A DNA stretch of 64,000 bases from Isoetes taiwanensis (GCA_021234155.1 JAJEKV010000045.1:10734631-10798630), one strand, 5' to 3'. Numbered from the stretch's first letter, positions 21,947 through 33,070 are shown. Numbers and translations are program-made. The notes: generated by a model from the letters alone, not told the origin.

Positions 21947-22288
21947 TGTTAGAGCCTGAACTCTAACCTTGCAAGAAGGATGAAAAACCCAACAATCCAA
22001 GCTCAATCTATCAGATCAAGGCAATGCACAACACAAAAAATCATCATCTCCATAGCTAGATCAAGCAAAAACACTCTCTCTCAATACACCGTCCCTCTGT
22101 TCTTCTCTCTCTGCTCAGATAATCCAGTGGTCATCATGCCCACAATGCATACGTGCAAAATCCTGCACGCGTGCATGCGCGTATATCACTCCATATACGG
22201 TATACTATCACCTCAATAGTGGTGAATGTGGTGAGTGTGGTGAATGTGGTGCAGGTGATGACTGTGGTGACTGGTGATCACCCCAACA
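21947..22288 (-). repeat. 5' LTR (342 bp)
   Basis: Identical to 15202-15543 by eye. On the minus strand the sequence right after it (attTGGCGACCACGGTGC, reading down from 21946) has the TGG start of a primer-binding site; the tRNA was not identified. Confidence 0.95.
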
Positions 22289-22293
22289 ACTAC
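22289..22293. repeat. TSD of the LTR element, right
   Basis: actac, matching 15197-15201. Confidence 0.9.
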
Positions 22294-22835
22294 CATCCTT
22301 TTTGCCATTTTCAAAATATCTTTCTAATAGTCTTCGTCCTATATCATTCTACTTAGGCGACATAGAGGACCAACTATCTGAAGCAATTATCAAGTACATC
22401 CAGGTTCGACTTGTACTTGGTCTAATATAGCATAATCAAGTTTAAAGTCCTAAATACCACACACATAAAATCCATATATTGAACTTTGTGTCTATGAATC
22501 TTAAAAAGTTTCTCTATACTACCCTTGCCCCTCCAAACCATATTGTCTATTCTAGCCAACAATGACACGGGCACCTCTTCAAATTGTTACTAAGCCTGGC
22601 AACGCCGGGCACCATAACTAGTACCCTCATAAATTGCAATAATAGCTGCTTGAAGTGTGCTTGTGCCACTATTTGAATGAATCATCTTGTTCTATCTCTC
22701 TAGCTCTCTATATCTTTCTGTTGGTAAAACTAATCCCATTTGACAAATTTCTTAATGATTGTTCGCTATTTGGTGGAATGTAAGATGGATGGCTGGCTGA
22801 TGTGGAAAAAACCATGACCAAAATTAGCACCTTGA
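22294..22835. other. No gene seen
   Basis: A 22-bp direct repeat (cacctcttcaaattgttact…) at 22572-22593 matches 15160-15181 on the far side of the LTR element. An older insertion of about 350 bp may have been the target. Otherwise nothing is recognisable. Confidence 0.4.
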
Positions 22836-23220
22836 GGGTTTTTTTTTTTTTTTTGGGTTGCCAGAAGGGCAAACCTTTGGGTGATGAGCTAATGGAATAT
22901 TATTTTTGTATCGCTGGATGTGCCGATTTCATGGTATAGATGATTGATTTCCTCAGTGTTATGTGAAACTAGGTGCCTGGGTAGACTTAATATTTTCGTA
23001 TCTTCATGGATCATCACTGGATTCATTTCACTATACTAGAAAACAAGGTGGGCATTACGTTTTCTATAGGGATGAGAGAAAAGAAAAGATCATCCTCAGA
23101 GTGCAGAAGCAACATTACTCCCCCAGCAAGGCCCGCCGTTGGAAATCACAGAGGCAGATGAGGACCAGGGCTTACAACATCTTGCCAATGAAAAAAGTGC
23201 CAGACCAGATGGTATGAGGC
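22836..23220 (-). mobile_element. LINE 3' end with poly-A and terminal hairpin
   Basis: The plus strand shows a long T-run (22839-22854) followed by GGGTTGCC-agaa-GGGCAAACC. On the minus strand this is a terminal stem-loop followed by poly-A, like the one at 63101-63125. Sequence to the right resembles 6180-6230. ORFs here (22963-23217) match no protein I recognise. Confidence 0.6.
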
Positions 23221-24613
23221 AGAGTTGCTCAAGTGGGCAGGACAATGCATACTACCGGTACTAACTTCCTTGCTACGATGTTGCACAAAGTGCTACCACC
23301 CCCTCCCTTTTTTAATTACGTAGTCTGATCTATTCTAGGATCCTATCTTGTGTGTGTTATGTTCATGGCATTGGTGCCATTTGCAAATGAAAGCAATATG
23401 CCTATGATAAAGGTTAATAGCATAATCAAAATTGCAAAATTTATTCTTCAAAGCAGGCCAGTTGTAGTTTGATATTGCAATATCAATTGCACAACTACAT
23501 TGAACCAAGAAAATGAAATTGACATTGCAATTGCACAACTACATGTGCATTATCGATTAAAAATCTTTGGGAAGAAAACAATGGATATGTTAATAAGAAA
23601 AATGAACATGTAAGAAACCTACAATATCACTGTTGTGGGCGGCGCGTTTTACCCAATTCTATTATAGGCCCGAGGGAGAGAGATGTGATGAAGCAAGACA
23701 GAACCTGGGTCTGATCTTAGGGTCTCACATTTTAAGGACTAATTAAGGGTCTTAAAGGCCATTCTCTGTACCTTTGTTATAGTGAGAAAGTTTTAAATTT
23801 CAAACACATGATGCACCAATAACACTATCATGCAAAAATCTATTTGTGTCTAAACCAGTGCCTAATCCCAAAATGACTTGGTTATTATGTGAGAGGGCAA
23901 ACAAGAAATCCATTCTTAGCCTGGCAGAACTCATGCAACATTGTTAAGGTCAGAACATTGTTGTATTAGTACAAACTAGATATTTAAAGTTAAACCCACA
24001 GACAATCTCCGGGGCAAAAGGTTTGAGCCTCGCATTTGTTTTTACGAGATAACAAAACAACAAATACGCAAGCACACCTTCGGGGGACCCGAGGGCAACC
24101 CTCCGTGCGCAGCACCTTGTTATTGTTCACGTTGTTGCAAAGTTAATTCATCATGGCCTCCATGAAACTTACATGCAATGCAATGGGAAAATATTGGGAG
24201 CGCAATGTGTAGGCTCAAAGACATAATACTTCCAAACAATTTGTTGTCCACCATCAATTACATTCCAACTTGAAAGAAGTTTTATGCTCGATACGTGTTC
24301 CTTGAAAGTCTTGATGCCCTCAGCGCGTCATGGATATAATCAAAGTTAAAAATATTAACAATCTTAGTTAAACTCCAATGATATAACTTGGTTATAAACA
24401 AATTTAACCATTAAAATTTTGGCAATGTATTTGCTTACACTACATATAACCTCCAAAAATTGTCCATTGATTACCATTTTATCCTTCGCGCTAATCATTG
24501 TCACATGATGGAGAAACATGGTATAAATTTTACAATACAACAGAGTGCTTAAACTTCTCGCAGCAAAGTCTTTTCACCAAACATATCTTCTGCTAGTTTC
24601 CCTCTAGTTTTTC
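23221..24613. other. No gene seen
   Basis: AT-rich; a small tandem repeat (…attgcaattgcacaactacat…, about 23475-23550). No supported frame on either strand. Confidence 0.5.
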
Positions 24614-26251
24614 TGTGACGTTCCACGTATTTATACGATCTACGCCACATATTTATACGGGACACGTACAAATACACGCACGTCACCCCCCCTAAAGGTA
24701 CGCCAACATGGGGTACGTCAACTTAATGGTAACCTAGGGGGTTACTTTAAAGAGGATTAAATTAGCTATGCTAATTTAACCATTAAAGTTAATAACCTAT
24801 AACTTAGGAAATTAAGGACTAAATAGGATTAGTTAGGCTAATTACTGTTTTGGGAGGGCCACTGCCCCAATCGATTAGGGAGCATGGGGATTGCCAAATT
24901 AGGATGTCAACCCGATCCCTATCCCTTGTTTTGACTCCCTCAATTAAGCCCAAAGAAGGAGCAGGAGCTGGCGCCATCATACCAAGCAGGCGCCACCATA
25001 CCAAGTCGAACCACAGAACCCTCAACTCTCGGGAGATGGGAGCCCCATGGTAACGAGTCGGCCCGAACTTCGGTGGGTGGCTAGGATAGCCGTGAATTCT
25101 AGATAACGCCCCTATTGGGCCTTGGTTGTGTTCGTTTCTCTGTTCTCTTTGTGTTTCAATCATAGGAACTAACCCTTGGTTGTAAAAGTAAGTTCTCTTT
25201 ATATTCGATTCTCGTTCTTGCTCTGAAAGGATGGATTGTTAATTCTTTGTCTAGTCTGACTCTGAAATGGGGGATTACGGGGGGGTAGAGACCTCTGAGC
25301 CATGTATTGTAGTATGCTCCTAGATAGCGCCCTGTAGAGTCCCATTAATTGCGGCCTGTGCACAAGAGCCCACCGGGTCCTAGATGCTATGGTCTGGCTT
25401 AGCACCAGACAAGGAACACAGTGGTGAAGTGGGGGTGGGGTCTTGCACGAACATACAAGGCTCTCGAGACTCCTGATGAGCTAGGCCGATGGCCGGGGCC
25501 ACGTTGAGGGCCGGGTATGGGTCCGACACTCCCACAGGTGTAGTGGTGTGACCCGTATGGGGCACCATGCACTTTGAGTAGATTTAGGGTGAGTAAGTCT
25601 GCACGGATGCGGGGGGCTGATGCGCGCACGTATTCTCCGCTCACCCATGGAACCTTGTGATTACGGAAGGGGACGCTTCCCCCGACCCGCCTCATCGGAC
25701 CAGCGCCATGAACACGGAGTAGGTTCAAAGGGTGATACCTTGAGCTGCGTCTCAGGAAGGCTATAGCGAAGCCATAGCATGAATCGACCCATCCGCAAAG
25801 TGTGCCGGAGGGGCGGATGGAGTGGACAACCCTAGCCGATGTTCTATGCCGATAACGCCATGCCAAGACTTCGGTCTGGCCGATCTCTTGAGGCCCAGTT
25901 GGGTCGATCCACACCGAGTCCGAGGGGTAGAACACGGGGTTTGGGCGTTTTTTTCTTAGGTTTAGATGCATATTTTATGCCGATGGTATTTGGATGGATG
26001 CGCCACCCTTCGTGGTGGATATTTATGTATATTTATGCTGTGTGCTAACCCTTGTATTCATGCTTCCGCGACGTAGGGGTCCCATTGAAGGCATGGGCCG
26101 AATGACCCCTTCGTGTCCTTCTTTCGGGCATCATTTCATAGATGGCCCGAAATAGACGGAGGGCCCTGCTCATGGTGAGATGGTTGCCATGGGAGGGGAA
26201 AGTCCCCGTATGTATACGGCCGAGGGTCGTATATATTCTGGGAGCGTCACA
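24614..26251. mobile_element. Solo LTR, 1638 bp
   Basis: Begins TGTGACGTTCC and ends GGAGCGTCACA, giving an 11-bp inverted terminus with one mismatch. It is flanked by the 5-bp direct repeat ttttc (24609-24613, 26252-26256). There is no internal gag-pol. Size, TG…CA ends and a 5-bp TSD fit a solo LTR left by LTR-LTR recombination. It is more GC-rich than its flanks, and the frames inside (such as 25399-25971) resemble no protein. The orientation is not determined. Confidence 0.75.
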
Positions 26252-26913
26252 TTTTCTTTCCTTTGGGTCTGCTACTTTCCCTCCAGTTTTTCTTTCCTTT
26301 GTCTTAACAGAAGCTCAAAACAGATATTACTGCCCATTCATCTCTTCTTTTGAATCATATTTAGCTTAATTATCTATCCACAACTCTTCTTTTTCTCCCC
26401 CATCCCTTGCCCTAAGCCTGCCCTACTGCTAGTTGTTTTTTTAGTGTAAGCTTAAGATTCTATTAATTTACAAATATAGTAGATGATCCCTAAGGATCAG
26501 ATAGGAAGATTTAGAGCACGAAATGAAAGCATAACCATCAACACAATAGTAGACCAAAGTCTCATATCTTAATCCTCCATCAACGTCCAAGTTCGTAACC
26601 ACGCATCTTCCTACAATGATAAATACTGTAGAAGTACCAACTATAGAAGCATACATCAGGCGCCATGAGAAAGTGTTCCGAACTCCCCAACATGTAGTGT
26701 TGTAAGACCTAATAGCTACCTTGCATACACAGTCACTTAAGAAAAAGAGGAAAGATATTATGTAAAAAATGGGACTAGCATGGACTTGGCTATCTTCCTG
26801 AGCTACTACAGCATTAGGAAGAGGATTAGAAGCGCCTGAGGCAGATTAGTTATGGACAGCAAGGGATCCTTGAGTGGGTGTTTGCCAAAACAGAATCAGG
26901 GCTCATTAAATCA
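26252..26913. other. Upstream region of the PPR gene
   Basis: AT-rich with no frame supported. The PPR frame is open back to TAG 26827-26829 without an ATG, so transcription probably starts here. Confidence 0.4.
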
Positions 26914-29208
26914 ATGTCATTACAATATTACAACATATATATGTTCAAATGTTGGTGCACATTAGCTCAAGAGATGCGCGGCGATCGTAAAATTTTAAAA
27001 TCTGCTCAACTGTTACAAGCTCGGAACGGGCCTAGAGTTTCGACTTGCTCTGATAACAGCGATGACGAAGAGGAGGAAGATGGTCCTTTGGAACTGGAAA
27101 GCAACAAGGAGAAAAGCTCTTCTAATAAGGTGCTCGATATGCATGCTATTGTTTCCCGCATTCAAAGATGTGGCTTTACAAAGACCTTGCCTGGAAGTAA
27201 GCTCACCCATTCTTATGTTATCCATTTCGGTTTGCTAGGAGATAGATTTATAGGAAACCAAATTATACAGATGTATGGTAAGTGTGGAGCAGTACAGAAT
27301 GCACGCATTGTCTTTGACTATCTGTCTAGAAAAAATTCTTTTTCTTGGAATATCATGATTGTTGCCTATACTGAACAGGGCTACATAAAAGAGGCCTTCC
27401 AACTGTTTAGAGAAATGCCACAAAAAACCTCTGTTTCATGGAATGCCATGATTAGATCATATGCACAGTGTGGTCAATTTGCAGAGGCTCTTAATCTTTT
27501 TGAGCAAATGCCTGAGAGGGATGTATTTTCTTGGACAAGTATGGTCTCTGCCTATGCCCAGCATGGGCATTTGAAGCAAGCATTTGATCTTTTCAGCAAA
27601 ATGCCAATGCGAAATGTGGTCTCATGGAATGCATTGATAGCAGCTTATGGTCACCATGGACACCTTAAGGAGGCTAAAGAACTTTTTGAGAAGATGCCAT
27701 TGCGAGATGCTTTCTCCTGGAATGCAATGATTTCAGCCTTTGCTCAACAGGGTCAACTCAACCAGGCATTACAATATTTCCATCAAATGCCATGTCCTGA
27801 TGAGATAACATGGACTGCCATGATTACTGGTTATACACGGCAAAGGATGCTCAATGAGGCCATTGAACTATTTTCAAAAATGCCCCACAAGAATGTGATT
27901 GCCTACAATGCTATCATTGCAGCCTATGCAGATCAAGGATACCTAAAAGAGGCTCTCAATCTCTTTGAGAACCTGCCTTATCGAAATATAGTTAGTTGGA
28001 ATACCATGATTGCTGGATACGCGCAAAATGGTCATCTGAAGGAAGCCTTGGAACTCTTTAATCGGATGCCTTCTCCCAATGTCGTCTCATGGTCTACTAT
28101 AATTTCGGGTTATGTTGTGAAAGATGAACTCAAGCAGGCCGTCGATATGTTTCAAAGAATGCCTTACCATGACGCCGTCGCTTGGAACATTATCATTCAG
28201 GCACATATTGACAAAGGAAATCTTGAAGAGGCATTAAATTTTTTCTTGAGGATGCCTGATAAGGATGTGGTTTCTTGGAATGCAATGATAGGAGGTTATG
28301 CTCAATATGGAAAAGTTGAGGAGGCCCTTTCCCTGTTTCAGCAGATGTCCCAACGGGATGTGGTATCATGGAACTCCATGATTGGGGTGTATACACAACA
28401 AGGATTGCTTGATGAAGCCTTTCAAATTTTCAAACAGATGCCTGGGAAAAATGTGGTCTCATGGAACGCCATGATTTCAGCCTATGCGCAACATGGGCAG
28501 CTGGAAGAAGCATTTCAGCTTTTTCATCAAATGCAGGCAAAAGATACAAATCCAGATAAAGTTACTTTCGTTAGTCTCCTTGATGGGTGTTCCAGTCAGG
28601 TAGCCTTTGTCAAAGGTAAGCACTTGCACGTGGAGATTATTAGCAGAACATTTGGTTCTGCACTTGATGTTGTGATTGGCAATGCTCTTGTTAATATGTA
28701 TGGGAAGTGTGGTAGTCTTAAAGATTCACAAACGGTTTTTGATGAAATGCACTGTCGAAATATGATTTCTTGGAATGGGTTGATAGCAGTTTATGCTCAA
28801 CATGGTTATGGAACTGAAGCAATCAGACTTTTCCAAGAAGTGAAAGTGCCAGATGAATCAACTTTTGTTAGTCTTTTATCTGCCTGTAGTCATGCTGGTC
28901 TTGAAGATGAGGGGCACCATTACCTTCTATACATTACCCATACTGAGGGTGTTTTCCCATCATTGCAGCATTATAATTGTGTAGTTGATCTTCTTGGACG
29001 AGCCGGGCATTTAGGTGAGGCGGAGACTTTTGTAAATAATAGCCCCTTCTGCCACGATGCCACATCCCTTAGAGCTTTACTTGGTTCGTGCAGCATTCAT
29101 GCAGATATACCCAGAGGAAAACGTGCTGCAAAACAGCTGTTAGAGTTGGAACCTAGGGACCCTGCAGCATATGTTATGCTGTCAAACATGCATAGTGTTC
29201 ATTCATAA
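26914..29208 (+). CDS. PPR protein with 13 consecutive 31-residue S repeats
   Basis: About 764 residues, no intron. ATG 26914 is the first in-frame start after the stop at 26827. An acidic stretch (SDDEEEEDGP) precedes the array. From about residue 142 come 13 uninterrupted repeats of exactly 31 residues, typified by VVSWNAMISAYAQHGHLKEA then LELFxxMPxRD, followed by a P-L-S-like segment, an S2-like LLGRAGHLGEAE and an E1 motif (SLRALLGSCSIHAD). It stops with no E2, E+ or DYW domain. PPR proteins bind single-stranded organelle RNA; this architecture fits an editing-site recognition factor needing a partner deaminase in trans. No targeting peptide is obvious. Its neighbour is a convergent DYW PPR gene. 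Confidence 0.9.
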   Translation: MSLQYYNIYMFKCWCTLAQEMRGDRKILKSAQLLQARNGPRVSTCSDNSDDEEEEDGPLELESNKEKSSSNKVLDMHAIVSRIQRCGFTKTLPGSKLTHSYVIHFGLLGDRFIGNQIIQMYGKCGAVQNARIVFDYLSRKNSFSWNIMIVAYTEQGYIKEAFQLFREMPQKTSVSWNAMIRSYAQCGQFAEALNLFEQMPERDVFSWTSMVSAYAQHGHLKQAFDLFSKMPMRNVVSWNALIAAYGHHGHLKEAKELFEKMPLRDAFSWNAMISAFAQQGQLNQALQYFHQMPCPDEITWTAMITGYTRQRMLNEAIELFSKMPHKNVIAYNAIIAAYADQGYLKEALNLFENLPYRNIVSWNTMIAGYAQNGHLKEALELFNRMPSPNVVSWSTIISGYVVKDELKQAVDMFQRMPYHDAVAWNIIIQAHIDKGNLEEALNFFLRMPDKDVVSWNAMIGGYAQYGKVEEALSLFQQMSQRDVVSWNSMIGVYTQQGLLDEAFQIFKQMPGKNVVSWNAMISAYAQHGQLEEAFQLFHQMQAKDTNPDKVTFVSLLDGCSSQVAFVKGKHLHVEIISRTFGSALDVVIGNALVNMYGKCGSLKDSQTVFDEMHCRNMISWNGLIAVYAQHGYGTEAIRLFQEVKVPDESTFVSLLSACSHAGLEDEGHHYLLYITHTEGVFPSLQHYNCVVDLLGRAGHLGEAETFVNNSPFCHDATSLRALLGSCSIHADIPRGKRAAKQLLELEPRDPAAYVMLSNMHSVHS

Positions 29209-30240
29209 CTAGCTTAGAGATGAGATAAATCATCTAATTTCTACTTTTGCCATGTCACTGACACAAGAATGCTGTTCAAGAAATGAAATTTAAACACCAA
29301 AGTTAGAAAAATGAAGAATTATAGGAAGTGGTTCAGTGTCTCGGGCAGTCTTTCTCCCCTCTGCGTCACTTGTTTGGGTATACCAACGAACCACTCATTG
29401 AGCAACCTATGCAGTCTTAGAAACTCCATCTCTGTATTTGCCGCAGCCCCCCTTTCCATACCTAAAAGTTTTTATGCAAATTATATAATTACAGATTAGT
29501 TTAAAATGATGACATTCATGTGGATACAATTACCACAGCTTGTCCCATTTTGAGTCATTCATAGTGGACAAAAAATTATCCAGCTGCAGCTTATTCATTT
29601 ACTCAGTGTAAGTATTGCGTCACTTGTACGGATTAGATTAAAGATATGATAACTTTGACAAGTTCATTCCTTATCATAAGCCATGAAATGTCTAGCCTTT
29701 ACATTCCAGTCGCGTCTCTCAAGCTTCAGTTATCAGCATGCTTTAGAACCACTTAGTTCTTTCACTATCAATCAAGATGAGCATGCCATGTGTCTTAAAT
29801 CCGTGATGCAGGAAACGGTGGTGCACATGCAGGCAATTGGCAGCCCCCTGGTCGGGGCCATTTTTTGACGTGAGGCTTATAACCGTACAAATTTCTCACT
29901 TGAAGTGATAAAAATTGGAGTGCAACTTTACAAACTGCACACACTTGAAAAGTAAACTGTTTCTCTGTATTTTTCACTAAATTTCATATAGATGTCAGCC
30001 GATGTTTTTAATTCCTCCATAATTGAGCACCTTATAAAAAACACAAGGTGCAGCAGAAGTTTCAGTACGAAACAAATAACTCAAATTTCATAAGGTTTCC
30101 AACCAAACTGTTTACCACACAGCTCTCTTCATTCCACATATAGAGCAGATGGTCAACAGAGGATGTAATAGCTTGAATACTAGCTTCCAGTTCAAAGCGA
30201 TTATCATCTTGTGGGGGTTTGAAGTTCAGGCCTCTAACTT
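29209..30240. other. Intergenic region between convergent PPR genes
   Basis: Holds both 3' untranslated regions; no other gene is seen. The short frames 29311-29499 and 29683-29868 resemble nothing. Confidence 0.5.
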
Positions 30241-32949
30241 TTATACATAATCCTCACAAGAACATGCCCCCTCCCTGAAATGATGAATACGATACACATC
30301 TCTTATTACAATCTCTCTTCTTTCAATCTTGGATATTATCTTTGTTGCGTTATGACAGTCACTGCACACCCGAAGATTCTTTGTGGCACGAATAGTTGTG
30401 CCACCAGGTGTACTAAGAAGTCCAAAAGCTATCGCCAATTTCTCACAATGTCCACACAACGCATCTTCTTTGTCCATATCTGACATCTTTTGCGATACTA
30501 ACCTTAATTGTGGCACATATCCTTCCTGATTCATCCTTTTGTTCAGCTTCTTTAACATGGCATAAATTTCATCACTTTGGGGATGACTTCTGTCCCCAAC
30601 AGCAAACTCATGCACCTGATTATTAACCTCAATCCATGCCTTGCCTGGCTTTTTCCATGCCCCCACACGTTTTCTCAACTCTTCTATCCTGTCGGCGTCA
30701 TTTAACATCTGCGCATCTGAGTAAATATTTGTCATGACCACATAAGTAGCAGCGTCGTGGCGTTCCAATTCTACCAACTGATCGAAGCATTTTCTTCCAA
30801 GCTGCACATTCCCATATGTCCTACATGCAGTAAGCAATGACTTCCAGCCAATAATACTGGATTCAATTGTTTGGAGCAAGTCCTCGGCCTCTTTCAGATG
30901 TCCGGCACGACCAAGAAGATCAAGCATGCAGTTGTAATGGCTCATGGTTGGTTGGATACCATGTTTTTCAATCATATCCTTAAAGTACCGATAGCCATCC
31001 TCTACCAAACCAACATGGCTGCATGCTGCAAGAATACTGGTAAAAGTAACTGTATCCGGCTTGACACCTTGTCTTTGCATGTCCTCAAGGCATTGCCAGG
31101 CCAAATTAACATTCCCACGACGTGCATAGCCTTGAATTATTCCGTCCCATGATACTACGTCATGCGTCATGAGTCTCTCAAACACCTCACATGCCATGTC
31201 TATCCTTCCACTTTTGGCATACATGTCTATGAGGGCATTCCCAATGATAACATTTGCTTCTAATCCTCTTCCAATAATTTCATTATGTATAAGGTTTCCT
31301 TGCTCTACGGCTCCTACAACTCCACATGCTTTCAAGATGCTAAGGAACCCAACTACATCTAGCTTAAAACCTTCTAGTTGCATGTCATTGTATAACTCTA
31401 GCGCATGGATAATCTCCCCATTCCGGGTATATCCTGCAATCATTGAAGCCCATGAGACCACATCACGCTTTGGAAGGCTCTTGAACAATTTTCGCCCTTC
31501 CTCCAGGCTTCCACATTTTGTGTACATATCAATGAGTGTATTTGCAACTAAAATATCTGATTCCAGTCCACATCCAATAATCTTATGATGTATCAGCCTT
31601 CCATGATCTATGGCAAAAGTATCAGTGCAAGCTTTCAAGACGCTCAGGTATGCTGTTTTTTGTGGTTTTACGCCATTGTGTTGCATTCGTTCAAAAAGTT
31701 CCAAGGCACAAAGTCCATGGCCAAACTGAGCATACCCTGCAAGCATTGCACCCCATGCTTCAGGATTTCGACATTGCAATTTGTCAAATAGTCTGCGCGC
31801 CTCTTGAAGATTACCACACTTGGCATACATGTTAACAAGAGCTCCTCCAATAAGAACGTCTCCATCAAACTCATGCTCAATAATCTTTTCATGCACCAAC
31901 CTTCCCTGATCTATGTCTGCAATCGTTGCACATGCTTTTAAAACACTCAGCAATGTAATGTTTTGTGGCTTAACGCCTTCAGTTAGCATTTTCTCGTAAC
32001 ACTCTAGAGCCAAAAACCCACATCCTTGATGGGCATAGCCCCCAATAATCGCACCCCATGAAACCACATCATGTTTTGCCAGTGCATCAAACATTTGATG
32101 AGCCTCTTCAAGCATACCACATTTCGCATACATGTCAACAAGCGTATTACCTATAACACCATCACATTTGATTCCACATTGCATTATCTGAGTATGTGAT
32201 AATCTACCATATGCTATGGCACCAATGTTGCTACATGCCTTTAAGATGGACAAGAAGGAAACGTCATCTGGTTTTATTTTTTCTTGTACCATGCTTGCAA
32301 AAAGTTCTAGAGCTGAAAACGCTAACCCATATTCAGCATACCCTCCAATTATCGCACTCCATGAAATTACATCTCGATCTGGGAGTTCATCGAACACATC
32401 CAATGCCTCCTCAAAACTCCCACATTTAGCATACATATCTACAAGAATGTTCCCAATAATACCGTCTATCTGAAACCCACTGTTAACACTGCTATGGATA
32501 AGCCTTCCCTCCATCAGGGCAAATGTCATGACACATGCCTTCAGAACAGCAATATGTACAAATTTATTTATCTTTTCACAAAGTTGCATTGTATGGTACA
32601 AATCGATAGATTTTGCACCTTCTCCACACTTAGCATGTGCAGAAATAAGTGCATTCCAGGAATGCTCACTTGGTCTCACAAGCTTACAGAACTCTTGATT
32701 TGCTTCAAGCAAGCTCCCGCAAGAAGAAAAGAGACGTATAAGATGATCACCTAAAACTGTAACGGAATCAAACCCATTGTGGCCTATACTAGACTGCACA
32801 CGCCTTGCACCTTCCAGGTCTTTTTTCTTCGTGTAATCCACAAGAAGGCAATATATAGTGTTCCTGGATATGGGAATTCCTTGTTCCTCAATAACTTGCA
32901 AAGGATCAGGTTCTTGGATGGGCCGTTGATCATGCATTTGGTCATGCAT
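30241..32949 (-). CDS. PLS-class PPR protein with DYW deaminase domain
   Basis: About 902 residues from ATG 32949 (MHDQMHDQRP). P1-L1-S1 triads run through most of the protein (DVVSWGAIIGGYA…, VLKACA.I…GR.VH, NTLVDMYAKCG.L.EA). They end in LLGRAGHLKEAE, E1/E2 motifs, a PG-box variant (WKKPGKAWIEV) and a DYW domain. The DYW domain keeps the zinc/catalytic HxE (HCEKLAIAFGL) and CSDCH motifs and a CSC pair near the end. The usual final Trp is Val: the protein ends CSCEDYV. Such proteins deaminate specific cytidines in chloroplast or mitochondrial RNA. The longer reading to 32976 starts with TTG and is not used. A leader intron lies at 32990-33070. Confidence 0.9.
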   Translation of the reverse strand: MHDQMHDQRPIQEPDPLQVIEEQGIPISRNTIYCLLVDYTKKKDLEGARRVQSSIGHNGFDSVTVLGDHLIRLFSSCGSLLEANQEFCKLVRPSEHSWNALISAHAKCGEGAKSIDLYHTMQLCEKINKFVHIAVLKACVMTFALMEGRLIHSSVNSGFQIDGIIGNILVDMYAKCGSFEEALDVFDELPDRDVISWSAIIGGYAEYGLAFSALELFASMVQEKIKPDDVSFLSILKACSNIGAIAYGRLSHTQIMQCGIKCDGVIGNTLVDMYAKCGMLEEAHQMFDALAKHDVVSWGAIIGGYAHQGCGFLALECYEKMLTEGVKPQNITLLSVLKACATIADIDQGRLVHEKIIEHEFDGDVLIGGALVNMYAKCGNLQEARRLFDKLQCRNPEAWGAMLAGYAQFGHGLCALELFERMQHNGVKPQKTAYLSVLKACTDTFAIDHGRLIHHKIIGCGLESDILVANTLIDMYTKCGSLEEGRKLFKSLPKRDVVSWASMIAGYTRNGEIIHALELYNDMQLEGFKLDVVGFLSILKACGVVGAVEQGNLIHNEIIGRGLEANVIIGNALIDMYAKSGRIDMACEVFERLMTHDVVSWDGIIQGYARRGNVNLAWQCLEDMQRQGVKPDTVTFTSILAACSHVGLVEDGYRYFKDMIEKHGIQPTMSHYNCMLDLLGRAGHLKEAEDLLQTIESSIIGWKSLLTACRTYGNVQLGRKCFDQLVELERHDAATYVVMTNIYSDAQMLNDADRIEELRKRVGAWKKPGKAWIEVNNQVHEFAVGDRSHPQSDEIYAMLKKLNKRMNQEGYVPQLRLVSQKMSDMDKEDALCGHCEKLAIAFGLLSTPGGTTIRATKNLRVCSDCHNATKIISKIERREIVIRDVYRIHHFREGACSCEDYV

Positions 32950-32989
32950 TGGGCATAAATACACAGCAGTTGACAAAGATCCCCTTATA

Positions 32990-33070
32990 CTGCAAGGATA
33001 AAGGCAGCAAAAATTTAAGACGAAGGTGTCGTGTTCTTACACCATATTACAGCTTTTAGATAGTTCGTAC
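32990..33070 (-). other. Probable 5'-UTR intron of the DYW PPR gene
   Basis: On the minus strand the donor is CTTCAAG/GTACGA (33070) and the acceptor TTATCCTTGCAG/TATAAG (32990), giving an 81-bp intron directly upstream of the coding start. Confidence 0.6.

Larger units (their letters stand above)
15202..22288 (-). mobile_element. Ty3-type LTR retrotransposon, structurally complete, coding-defective
   Basis: A 7087-bp element with 342-bp LTRs that look identical base for base, TG…CA ends, and a 5-bp TSD (actac at 15197-15201 and 22289-22293). Coding order on the minus strand is gag, zinc knuckles, protease, reverse transcriptase, RNase H, integrase, the Ty3/gypsy order. Identical LTRs indicate recent insertion. 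Yet gag/NC, the linker before RT and the integrase carry frameshifts or stops, so this copy could not supply its own proteins and was probably mobilised in trans. Confidence 0.95.

Noticed and set aside
25399-25971. 190-codon minus-strand frame
   Set aside because: Lies wholly inside the solo LTR, has no recognisable domain and reflects higher GC content.
26878-26913. Earlier start of the first PPR gene
   Set aside because: That reading begins with GTG; in a plant nuclear gene the first in-frame ATG at 26914 is preferred.
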